Shown one piece after another: positions 57,250-64,000 of a stretch of 64,000 bases of DNA. How positions within the stretch are numbered: the stretch's first letter is position 1; each line of letters begins with the position of its first letter. Made by a program: the position numbers and the translations under genes. The notes under the pieces were generated by a model, which saw only the letters and a program-made list of their open reading frames with translations, was not told the origin of the DNA and did not search any database. This stretch comes from Arthrobacter ramosus (lineage in GTDB: Bacteria > Actinomycetota > Actinomycetes > Actinomycetales > Micrococcaceae), in NCBI RefSeq assembly GCF_039535095.1, contig NZ_BAAAWN010000001.1:3410001-3474000 (forward strand), in the 5' to 3' direction.

Positions 57250-57777
57250 TCAGAGAGCCTGGGACACCCCTTGGCTCGCCTCGGCCTGGCGCAGCGCGTC
57301 CTCCGCAGCAACCCACGCGAGCATGGCGCACTTTACCCGGGCAGGATATTTGGCAACCCCGGCCAAGGCGGCAGCGTCCTGGAGCAGTTCCTCATCCGCT
57401 TCCAGCTTGCCGCGCGAACGCATCAATTCCCGGAAGTGATCGATCGTCTGGCGAAGGGACGCCGGGGACATGCCCGGTGCCATTTCACTGAGTATGGACG
57501 CCGACGCCATCGATATGGCGCAGCCGTCACCGTCCCAATGGATTTCCGTGACGGCCCGTCCGTCTCCGGCGGTGCCGAGACTCAGCCGGAGGGTGATTTC
57601 GTCCCCGCAAATGGGATTGAGCTGGTGGCTCTGACCTGTGGAGCTCTGTCCCGTGCGGCTCTGTCCCGTGGCGGGGGCACCCGTTGCGGCGGCCGGAAGC
57701 TTGGCAAGGTCTCCGCCACTGCGGGCCTTGGAATGCTCCAGGATCAGTTGCTGGTACAGGGAGTCCAAGCCGCTCAT
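57250..57777 (-). CDS. sufU: SufU-type Fe-S cluster assembly / sulfur acceptor protein
   Basis: The 175-residue protein accepts sulfur from SufS for iron-sulfur cluster building. Metal ligands of SufU are present: C57 and D59 in NPICGDE, C86 in GDGCAIS and C150 in RVKCAMLAW. Before C57 there is an insertion containing three near-identical five-residue units (TGQSR-TGQSS-TGQSH), encoded by 15-bp tandem repeats, which is not part of the family core. Its ATG overlaps the end of sufS (ATGA), so they are coupled. The SufBCD scaffold genes are not adjacent. Confidence 0.9.
   Translation of the reverse strand: MSGLDSLYQQLILEHSKARSGGDLAKLPAAATGAPATGQSRTGQSSTGQSHQLNPICGDEITLRLSLGTAGDGRAVTEIHWDGDGCAISMASASILSEMAPGMSPASLRQTIDHFRELMRSRGKLEADEELLQDAAALAGVAKYPARVKCAMLAWVAAEDALRQAEASQGVSQAL
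57628..57672. repeat. 15-bp tandem repeat (three units) inside sufU
   Basis: Three 15-bp units at 57628-57642, 57643-57657 and 57658-57672 all begin GCTCTG. The last two differ at the final bases only. They encode the TGQSx peptide repeat just before the first metal-binding cysteine. Confidence 0.85.
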
Positions 57778-59108
57778 GATGTGGCTCCAGGAGCCGTTAC
57801 GCCAAAGTAGGGCCTGATCTGGGCAACCGCCTCAACCAGCAGGTCGACTTCCTCGAATGTGGTGTACAGGTACGTACTGGCTCGCGTGGAGGCGCTCAGC
57901 CCCAGCCTGCGGTGCAATGGCTGGGCACAATGGTGACCCACCCGGACAGCGATGCCCAGGTCGTCGAGGTACTGCCCGACGTCGTGCGCGTGCACTCCGG
58001 CGACGTCGAACGCGGCAAGCCCGGTCCGTTCTTCCCCCGGCCCGGGGCCCAGCACACGCACGCCCTCGATGGCGCTGAGGCCGGTGACAAGCCTTTGGCC
58101 GAGCTCCGCCTCACGAAGAGCGATCCGGTGCATTCCTGTTTCGCTGAGGTAGTTTGCTGCGGCAGCGAGGGCCACAGCCTGCGAAATAGGCTGGGTTCCG
58201 GCCTCGAAACGCTGGGGGGCAGGCAGGTATTGGGCTTCTTCCATGGTCACCGTCGTGATCATGGAACCGCCGGTCAGGAACGGTGGCATGGAATTGAGCA
58301 GTTCGCTGCGGCCATAGACCGCGCCGATTCCCGTGGGCCCAAGCATCTTGTGGCCGGAGAATACGGCGAAATCCACGTCCAGCGCCTTGAAGTCCAAGGG
58401 TAGGTGCGGTGTGGACTGGCAGGCGTCCAGGACCACCAGGGCGCCCACTTCCCGTGCCATTGCGACCAACACGTCCACGGGGTTGATATTGCCAAGCACG
58501 TTGGAAGTGTGGGTGAAGGCCAGGATTTTGGTGCGCGCGCTCATGAGGCGTGCTGCTTCCTCGAGACGCAGCGCACCGGCGTCGTCGAGGGGAATGTACT
58601 TGAGGCTCGCTCCGGTCCGCCGGCACAGTTCCTGCCACGGGATCAGGTTGGCGTGGTGTTCCATTTCGGTGACAAGCACTTCGTCGCCCGGTTTGAGGGC
58701 AAAGCGCCCGGCTTCTCCACCCGCCCGGCCTACGCTGGCGTTCGAAAACGAATAGGCCAGGAGGTTCAGCCCCGCGGTGGCGTTGGCAGTCCAGATCAGC
58801 TCATCGTCCTGCACGCCCACAAAACGTGCCACGGTGGCACGCGCCTCTTCGAAGGCATCCGTGGCCTCTACAGCAAGGTGGTGCGCGCCGCGATGGACGG
58901 CGGAGTTCCGCTGTTCATAGAATTCCTGCTCAGCCTCGAGCACGCTCCGGGGGTTCTGCGAGGTAGCTCCCGAATCCAGGTAGACCAGCGGTTTGCCATT
59001 GATTTCCTGCTCAAGAACGGGGAAGTCGTTGCGGATGCGACGGACTTCATCGTCATCGAGTGCAGAAACCTGGGCATCTCCCCGCGCGGGGGTGGAAACC
59101 ATTGTCAA
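57774..59108 (-). CDS. sufS: Cysteine desulfurase SufS
   Basis: The 444-residue PLP enzyme takes sulfur from cysteine and hands it to SufU. Motifs: YLDSGATSQNPRSVLEAEQE, the cofactor-binding LDACQSTPHLPLDF, the PLP lysine in FSGHKMLGPTGIGAVYG and the catalytic cysteine in RVGHHCAQPLHRRLG. It is a group II desulfurase by loop length. TTG 59108 has AAGGAG eight bases upstream; ATG 59102 is the alternative, six bases later. sufU overlaps its 3' end. A LuxR-type regulator gene lies upstream on the same strand, 122 bases away. Confidence 0.93.
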   Translation of the reverse strand: MTMVSTPARGDAQVSALDDDEVRRIRNDFPVLEQEINGKPLVYLDSGATSQNPRSVLEAEQEFYEQRNSAVHRGAHHLAVEATDAFEEARATVARFVGVQDDELIWTANATAGLNLLAYSFSNASVGRAGGEAGRFALKPGDEVLVTEMEHHANLIPWQELCRRTGASLKYIPLDDAGALRLEEAARLMSARTKILAFTHTSNVLGNINPVDVLVAMAREVGALVVLDACQSTPHLPLDFKALDVDFAVFSGHKMLGPTGIGAVYGRSELLNSMPPFLTGGSMITTVTMEEAQYLPAPQRFEAGTQPISQAVALAAAANYLSETGMHRIALREAELGQRLVTGLSAIEGVRVLGPGPGEERTGLAAFDVAGVHAHDVGQYLDDLGIAVRVGHHCAQPLHRRLGLSASTRASTYLYTTFEEVDLLVEAVAQIRPYFGVTAPGATS

Positions 59109-59230
59109 AACCGGTGCTCCTTGTTAGGACTACGTGGCAATCGCCAGCGGCTGACCGCCAGGAGTGGCGGCGTCACGTAGTAATTGTCCCACCAATCGGC
59201 TTCACTGCCTTCATCCGGGGAGCGTTGGCC

Positions 59231-61885
59231 CTACTCCTCCGGCTTCGCCAACTCGTCCCACAGTTCGGAAAGCTTCTGCCTGCGCGACACTCCGAGCTTG
59301 CCGTAAACCCGCTGCAGGTGGGCGTTGACCGTGTTCACGGCGATACCCAGCCGGGCAGCCACCTCCGCGCTGCTCAGCCCGGATGCCACCAAGGCAGTCA
59401 CTTCGCGTTCACGCTGGGAAAGCTTGACGACGCCGGGAAGGACCGAGGACCCTGCCTCCGGACTGGCCGGGTGGGGCTCGTCAAAAACGAACGCCTCCTC
59501 CTGGTCTGACGCTTGCTGAGGTTCACCTTTGCTTAGCTGTCCTGTTCCCATTTCCTGTCCTGCTTCCTGTCCCGATGGCATGCCGGACTCGACACTCCAC
59601 ACCAGCTCGGACACTCCGGCCCCCAGCTGCCGGTCCCCCCGGCTGCCAGTACGGGCCGCGAGGCCGAGATTCAACATTTCGAGCGCCCGGTGTCCCTTCT
59701 TGGCGGCAGAACCGGCAAGTTGCAGCAGTTTCCGGTGCGAGTGTTCAGCGCCAATCAGCACTGACCGGGCGGCGGACGAATAGCTTTCGGCGAGCTGCGA
59801 GGCAAGATAATTCCCTCCGCTGGCCCGCGAATCGTAGGCCGTCAAGGCGCGACGCACCTGGTTGACGTCGCCCAGCAACCACGCAGCCGCGGCAAGTCCG
59901 CCGAGGGCCGGTGGCAGGAGCCCCTCAGGATCGGCTTCATCCAGCCGGGCCTTGGCCTGGCGGAATTGTTCACACGCCAGTTCCAGGCTCCCCTGCCGGG
60001 CAAGTACGAGTGCCCTGTAAAGATGCGCAGACCCGCCGAAATAGCTCATCCGGTTGCTGAAGCTTGAACTGCCGGCGCAGAACATTTCGGGGCCGCCCCA
60101 TTGCCCTCGCCAGATCAGATTGGACCCGTGGATGGTCAACACAGTGGAGTGGAAGTCCACGGGGCACCGTGGCAGCCGCCCCACGGCTTCGAGGGCCAGG
60201 GTCGACAGGGCGACGGCGTCCGCGAACCGTCCGCTGACGGCCAGCCCTTGGGAGACGAGCGCCATCAACAGCACGCTGGCTTGGGTGGGCGGTGGTGGAT
60301 GGCGCTCCGTGCGCAATCCAGGATCGACCAATTGGCTATGGCAGAGCCTTTGGAACAGCTCACTGTTGGCTGAAGGCCAGCTACCGTTCTGGGCATCCAG
60401 ATACAGCTGGAGAACATCCAGTTCGTCCCGGACGGCAGACTCGTCAAGATGGGCTGGGTCTCCCGGCTGAATTCCGACGGCGGCAGCCTCCAGCCGCCGT
60501 CGGGCATCCTGGAGAACCGCCTGCAGCACATTGGCTCCGGGCGATGTCGGCAAAAGCGAATGCAGCAGAAGCCATACCGCGTGGGCGAAGTCCACAGTCA
60601 GGACGTCCGGGGTGTTTGCCACCAAACCCTTCAGGACCGTCACAGCCCCGGGGAAATCCCTTGTCTGGTAGAGCGCCCTTGCCAATTCCACACCGGCAAC
60701 CAGTCCGAGTTCCGGCGCCCGCACCGCTTCCGCAGCCCGCCGGGCCCTCCGATTGTCGTGAATGTCGTTGGCGGCAATGGCCACGGCCAAAAGATCGGCT
60801 TCGGGCACCGGCAACCCGCTTGCCTGTTCAAGGTCCACGCGACGGAACAGCGTCCAGAGCGAGTCATCAGCAACGGGTGAGGACGTCGCGTAGATGCTCC
60901 GTCGAAGTTCGAGGATCCGTTCAGGTCCGAGCTGCTGCCGGGCCAGCCTCGCTTCGATGGCGTGGCTGAGCGTTGCCGTCTCTTGGCCGTCTTTCAGGAC
61001 TCGGATCGTTCCGTCGGCCCGCAGCGCTTCGATCGGCCGCTTTTGGCCAAGTTGTTCAAGGACGGCGAGCGGTATCGGCTCCCCCACTGCCAGAAGGTCC
61101 ACGACCTGCCGTTGCGGCACGGAGTAGCCCTCAAGCCGGTGGCGGGTCAGCTCGAGCGCTTGCGAACCGTCCAAGCGGATCGGTCCGGACAACATCCAGG
61201 AATCAGCCTGCTCCACGATCTCGCCACGCGCCGCGGCTTCGTCCAGCAGCAACTTCGCGGTCTGCAGGTTTCCTCCGGTGAGGGCATGGATGTCCCGGAC
61301 CAGGCTGCGGGCAGCGCGTCCGCCGAGGCGATCATCGAGGAATTCGCGGAGCTGCTCCTGCGTGAGGTCGTCCAGCGCCACGACGGACAGCTGCCGCGAA
61401 ACCACGGATTCCATGAGTTCCATTCTCAAGGGACGGTCGGAGCGGTGGGTTGCTATCAGGCGGATGTCCGGCTCAACAAGCAGCTGGCTCAGGAGCCAAA
61501 GAGACATGTCATCCAGGAAATCTATGTTGTCGAGCACCAGCAAGGCCGCGGATCCGGATGTCGCTGCGCCACGCACTGCAGTGCGGCAAGCCGCCACGAT
61601 GGAACCGGGCCACACCTTGGCCCTGGCCGGCAGGTCCGGAACAAGTGCCATGGCGATTCCAAACGGAATGTCCGCGAATGACTCCGAGACGTTGTGGGCG
61701 ATCACGCTGAAGGAACCGCTCAGCACTGAAGCCGCTGCGTCCAGGAGGGTGGTCATTCCGGAGCCCCCCGGCCCCGAGATGACTATCCCGGCCGGTTCCG
61801 GCACTGACAAGGCAATAGCAATCTCCTGGAGCTCCGCTGCCCGGATAATCGGGGGCGAGGTGTGGGTCCCTTCGGTATCGTCCAT
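59231..61885 (-). CDS. Large LuxR-family regulator with N-terminal AAA/STAND ATPase (LAL-like)
   Basis: The 884-residue protein has an N-terminal ATPase module (Walker A GPGGSGMTTLLDAA near residue 40; Walker B-like ALLVLDNIDFLDD near 120), a long helical middle without clear repeats, and a C-terminal LuxR helix-turn-helix (LSQREREVTALVASGLSSAE, VAARLGIAVNTVNAHLQRVY). Such proteins switch on ligand or partner binding. ATG 61885. The 441-base region ahead of it, shared with the divergent secreted-protein gene, carries an inverted GAGTGGTAAC pair. Target genes are unknown; control of its neighbour is plausible. Confidence 0.88.
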   Translation of the reverse strand: MDDTEGTHTSPPIIRAAELQEIAIALSVPEPAGIVISGPGGSGMTTLLDAAASVLSGSFSVIAHNVSESFADIPFGIAMALVPDLPARAKVWPGSIVAACRTAVRGAATSGSAALLVLDNIDFLDDMSLWLLSQLLVEPDIRLIATHRSDRPLRMELMESVVSRQLSVVALDDLTQEQLREFLDDRLGGRAARSLVRDIHALTGGNLQTAKLLLDEAAARGEIVEQADSWMLSGPIRLDGSQALELTRHRLEGYSVPQRQVVDLLAVGEPIPLAVLEQLGQKRPIEALRADGTIRVLKDGQETATLSHAIEARLARQQLGPERILELRRSIYATSSPVADDSLWTLFRRVDLEQASGLPVPEADLLAVAIAANDIHDNRRARRAAEAVRAPELGLVAGVELARALYQTRDFPGAVTVLKGLVANTPDVLTVDFAHAVWLLLHSLLPTSPGANVLQAVLQDARRRLEAAAVGIQPGDPAHLDESAVRDELDVLQLYLDAQNGSWPSANSELFQRLCHSQLVDPGLRTERHPPPPTQASVLLMALVSQGLAVSGRFADAVALSTLALEAVGRLPRCPVDFHSTVLTIHGSNLIWRGQWGGPEMFCAGSSSFSNRMSYFGGSAHLYRALVLARQGSLELACEQFRQAKARLDEADPEGLLPPALGGLAAAAWLLGDVNQVRRALTAYDSRASGGNYLASQLAESYSSAARSVLIGAEHSHRKLLQLAGSAAKKGHRALEMLNLGLAARTGSRGDRQLGAGVSELVWSVESGMPSGQEAGQEMGTGQLSKGEPQQASDQEEAFVFDEPHPASPEAGSSVLPGVVKLSQREREVTALVASGLSSAEVAARLGIAVNTVNAHLQRVYGKLGVSRRQKLSELWDELAKPEE

Positions 61886-62326
61886 GGTCCTGTCTCATCT
61901 TCGGGCCGCCGGACACACGTTCCTGACGGCTGTGGCACGGACCGGTGTCATTTCCAAACGTTACCTTCGGGTTTCAGTCCTGGATTGAGTGGTAACTACT
62001 TGGTTTTTGGGGGCTACTTGCACGAAACATCCCCGCTCCACGGAGCCTCCCTGCGAGGTACCACGGCGTCGCTTCCAGCCCGGTTTTCCCGCCGGATTTG
62101 CACCTTCTGTTACCACTCTGTGATCTGACTGTGTAAGCTGGTGCCGCAAGAGTAAGTTCCGGCTGGCTACTTCTGGGGAGTTGAAGCACAGCCGATTTTG
62201 GTAACAACTCTGTCGTGACACACCATTTGGCCGTGTACGACGCTGCGGCGTGTTCGGCTGCAGCTCGCCTTATCCATTGCCCAGGTCTCGTATGTCTATG
62301 TCCCCAACAGATATGTCACCCAAAAT
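61886..62326. promoter_or_regulatory. 441-base divergent region with inverted GAGTGGTAAC sites
   Basis: No gene is supported here. GAGTGGTAAC (61987-61996) and its exact complement GTTACCACTC (62109-62118) are 112 bases apart, and a third GGTAAC occurs at 62200-62205. These could be sites for the LuxR-type regulator, whose gene starts at one end, controlling it and the secreted protein gene at the other. Confidence 0.4.
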
Positions 62327-63400
62327 ATGAAACACCTGTTCACAGCACTCGTCGCCGTGGCGCTCCTTGCCTTCGGCGGGTTCGCCACCATCTCCGCTGT
62401 CCAGTCATCACACAAATCCTCCTATCAGGCCGGCGACCGCAGTTCATATTCGCGGCCGAGCTCATCGCCTTCCGCTTCAACCGCGCCAACGCGGACCGCC
62501 ACGCCGGCGCCGACGTCGACGCCCAGCAATGTTCCGGCCGCGGCGCCGTCGAGCACGCCCGCTCCAGCCGCGCCCGCTCCAGCAGCAACAGCCGCCGGAG
62601 CGCCCGCACCAACGGCAGCGCCCCTGCCTGTCACGGGAACATACCCCCTGCACACCAACATCGTGAGCACCACCTTCTGGGTGGGCGAGATCTTCAACGC
62701 CAGCCTCTCGGACGGCTCCCAGGTCTGCTCCACCTACAACGGCCAGTGGGCTTTGCAGCACACTGGCGTCAACATGGGAGCCACTCCGTCCAGCGCGAGC
62801 GGTTGCCCCGGCAGCACTTACGGCGGTTGTGACGGAGTCAGTTCCGGCACCGGCACGAGCTTCCAGTGCGCCACGGAACAGCGCGTAGCCAGCAATGGGT
62901 ACTTCCCGCTGCACCAGCCCAAGCCTCTGCAGAACCCGTTCTACTTGGATCTGCCTTACGACGACGTCAATGACAGCGTCGCTTTCGCCGAGCGTTGCAA
63001 GGTGATTCCGTGGGCCGCTGCGGACAACGCCAAAACAGGCGTCAACCACTGCGCGGACTCGAGCTACAGCTACATGAAGAACGCATGGGTCCAGATCACC
63101 GGCCCCAATGGCGGCGTTTGCTACGGACAAGTTGAAGATGCCGGCCCCTCCAGCGGTTCGCTCTACCACGATTCCGCCTACGTCTTCGGCGCGAACAACG
63201 CCCGTCCGGCCAACAAGTCCTTCTCCGGCGACCCGAGCCAGGGTGCAGGCATGGACGTGTCCCCTGCCCTGAACGGCTGCCTGGGCTTCGCTGAGCTGAA
63301 CGGCGACAATGACCACGTATCGTGGCGTTTCGTTGACCGCGCCAGCGTGCCGGCCGGTCCGTGGCTCAACGTTGTCACCACTTCGGGAGTCACCAACTAA
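62327..63400 (+). CDS. Secreted cysteine-rich protein with Pro/Ala/Thr linker (double-psi-barrel-like)
   Basis: The 357-residue protein has a signal peptide (LFTALVAVALLAFGGFATISA), a low-complexity linker of Ser/Thr/Pro/Ala (residues ~35-100) and a C-terminal domain with eight cysteines. The domain segments WVQITGPNGGVCYGQVEDAG, YHDSAYVFG, GAGMDVSPALNGCLGF and VSWRFVD resemble double-psi beta-barrel folds of expansin/RlpA type, where the conserved aspartate can act on polysaccharide. This is a fold-level guess. ATG 62327 lacks a ribosome-binding site and may be leaderless. It diverges from the LuxR-type gene. Confidence 0.7.
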   Translation: MKHLFTALVAVALLAFGGFATISAVQSSHKSSYQAGDRSSYSRPSSSPSASTAPTRTATPAPTSTPSNVPAAAPSSTPAPAAPAPAATAAGAPAPTAAPLPVTGTYPLHTNIVSTTFWVGEIFNASLSDGSQVCSTYNGQWALQHTGVNMGATPSSASGCPGSTYGGCDGVSSGTGTSFQCATEQRVASNGYFPLHQPKPLQNPFYLDLPYDDVNDSVAFAERCKVIPWAAADNAKTGVNHCADSSYSYMKNAWVQITGPNGGVCYGQVEDAGPSSGSLYHDSAYVFGANNARPANKSFSGDPSQGAGMDVSPALNGCLGFAELNGDNDHVSWRFVDRASVPAGPWLNVVTTSGVTN

Positions 63401-63449
63401 TATCCCGGGACCCACGGGTCAGCAGGACCCTACGCACTCCGGGAGTGTC

Positions 63450-63496
63450 GGACGCCCATGCCACACAGCCGCAATGGCTGCCTGGCATGGGCGTCC
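63450..63496. terminator. Bidirectional terminator with nested hairpin
   Basis: GGACGCCCATGCCA (63450-63463) pairs perfectly with TGGCATGGGCGTCC (63483-63496), and the loop itself holds CAGCC/GGCTG (63466-63480). It separates the secreted-protein gene from the convergent glycosyltransferase gene. Confidence 0.8.
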
Positions 63497-63527
63497 GCGT
63501 GTCCGCTTCTTAGCCAGCGTCTGACCC

Positions 63528-64000
63528 TTAGCCGGTCCGCACGACGGAAGGGCCCGGCGTCGCGATTTCCTGAGGTTGGCGTTGGATCCTCCGGACCGGG
63601 CTGACCCAAACTCCCGACGAATTCGCCGAGTACGCCCTGGGCAAGACCTGGAGGCAGATGACCGCGTCCAGGATCCGCATCAGCGGAAAGAAGGGAGCCA
63701 TCAACAGAAGGCGCGGGCTCCGCATCGAAACAGCGGCAAGGACTGTCAAGAAGAGGTCCGGCAGGAAGACTCCAATGAGAACGTCCTGAGGCCGCAGGAC
63801 GCCCGACAGAAAGATGAAAACCTCCGATCGATTGCCAAGAATCCACACCTCGACCGCAGCGAGGGACGATAGCAGGAATGCGGGCACCAGAAGCACGAAG
63901 AAGAGGCAGCTGGCTACGAGCTCAACGATGTACAACCCCAGGACAAACCAGAATCTGCTGAACTGCAGGCCGTGCCGCCTGACGGTCTGCCAGAAACCAA
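63528..64000 (-). CDS. Family 2 glycosyltransferase, C-terminal membrane part (truncated by window edge)
   Basis: The frame enters from the right edge and ends at TAA 63528. The visible ~157 residues begin GFWQTVRRHGLQFSRFWFVL and then carry three to four membrane helices (LVASCLFFVLLVPAFLLSSL, DVLIGVFLPDLFLTVLAAV). The arrangement of W-Q-T-x-R-R-H followed by helices is typical of the C-terminal end of processive GT2 synthases (poly-GlcNAc, hyaluronan or NodC type), just behind the QxxRW motif, which would lie outside the window. Product and start cannot be judged. Confidence 0.6.
   Translation of the reverse strand, partial: GFWQTVRRHGLQFSRFWFVLGLYIVELVASCLFFVLLVPAFLLSSLAAVEVWILGNRSEVFIFLSGVLRPQDVLIGVFLPDLFLTVLAAVSMRSPRLLLMAPFFPLMRILDAVICLQVLPRAYSANSSGVWVSPVRRIQRQPQEIATPGPSVVRTG

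Noticed and set aside
1..64000. tRNA, rRNA, CRISPR array, insertion sequence or prophage
   Set aside because: No cloverleaf, rRNA-like stretch, regular short repeat-spacer array, transposase or integrase motif was seen on reading both strands; a tRNA scan and IS search would be needed to be certain.

Overview
The window is high-GC DNA from an actinobacterium. Gene content (assimilatory nitrate reductase with a NasB-type electron-transfer partner, HemD fused to a winged helix, a DUF222/HNH protein, LpdA-type reductase, SCO4848-type membrane protein, class-E-like LAxTG sorting signal) fits the Micrococcaceae, most likely Arthrobacter or a close relative. This placement is inference from family content, not a database match. 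I see no rRNA, tRNA, CRISPR array, intact insertion sequence or phage gene. Both window ends cut genes: a DUF885 protein on the left and a family-2 glycosyltransferase on the right.

Layout. 1-8.8 kb: DUF885 tail, dicarboxylate symporter, YbjQ protein, a TetR/MMPL exporter pair, Maf and a biotin-dependent carboxylase alpha chain. 8.8-15.7 kb: an MHS-type MFS carrier facing the nitrate uptake and reduction operon (transporter, molybdopterin nitrate reductase, FAD/[2Fe-2S] partner). 15.7-19.6 kb (minus strand): a decaying stretch with three damaged genes (tyrosine phosphatase, SnoaL-like protein, LD-carboxypeptidase) around an intact DUF222/HNH gene. 19.6-25 kb: SDR/MarR pair, LpdA, purine nucleoside phosphorylase, a membrane protein and a YcnI protein with a structured leader. 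25-31 kb: levansucrase, a GH32 lipoprotein and phosphoglucomutase. 31-36.6 kb: nirD diverging from nirB, followed by the siroheme genes cobA and hemD. 36.6-42.7 kb: cell-wall-anchored GH92 mannosidase, sugar porter and LacI regulator. 42.7-46 kb: acetoacetate-decarboxylase-like protein, small FAD oxidoreductase, deoC and a small membrane protein. 46-49.7 kb: an operon of four exported proteins, three with SipW-type A-x-A-[YF]-W signals. 49.7-57.8 kb: YdjM-like protein, mfd, DUF2505, SCO4848-like protein, nhaA, small ORFs and sufSU. 59-64 kb: large LuxR-type ATPase regulator, a secreted cysteine-rich protein and the glycosyltransferase tail.

How they connect. Nitrogen: nitrate import and reduction (10.5-15.7 kb), nitrite reduction and siroheme supply (31-36.6 kb) form one pathway in two loci. 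AC-n9-AC arrays like GlnR boxes lie before narK, before nirB and before a small FAD oxidoreductase. Carbon: levan synthesis and degradation and mannoside trimming are extracellular, with LacI-type palindromes before sacB and the GH92 gene. Surface: the exported-protein operon is the best candidate for an undescribed system, since it has no signal peptidase or sortase beside it. Dispersed structure: two copies of a 66-bp hairpin sit 26 kb apart, and a further 100-bp nested palindrome precedes the exported-protein operon.
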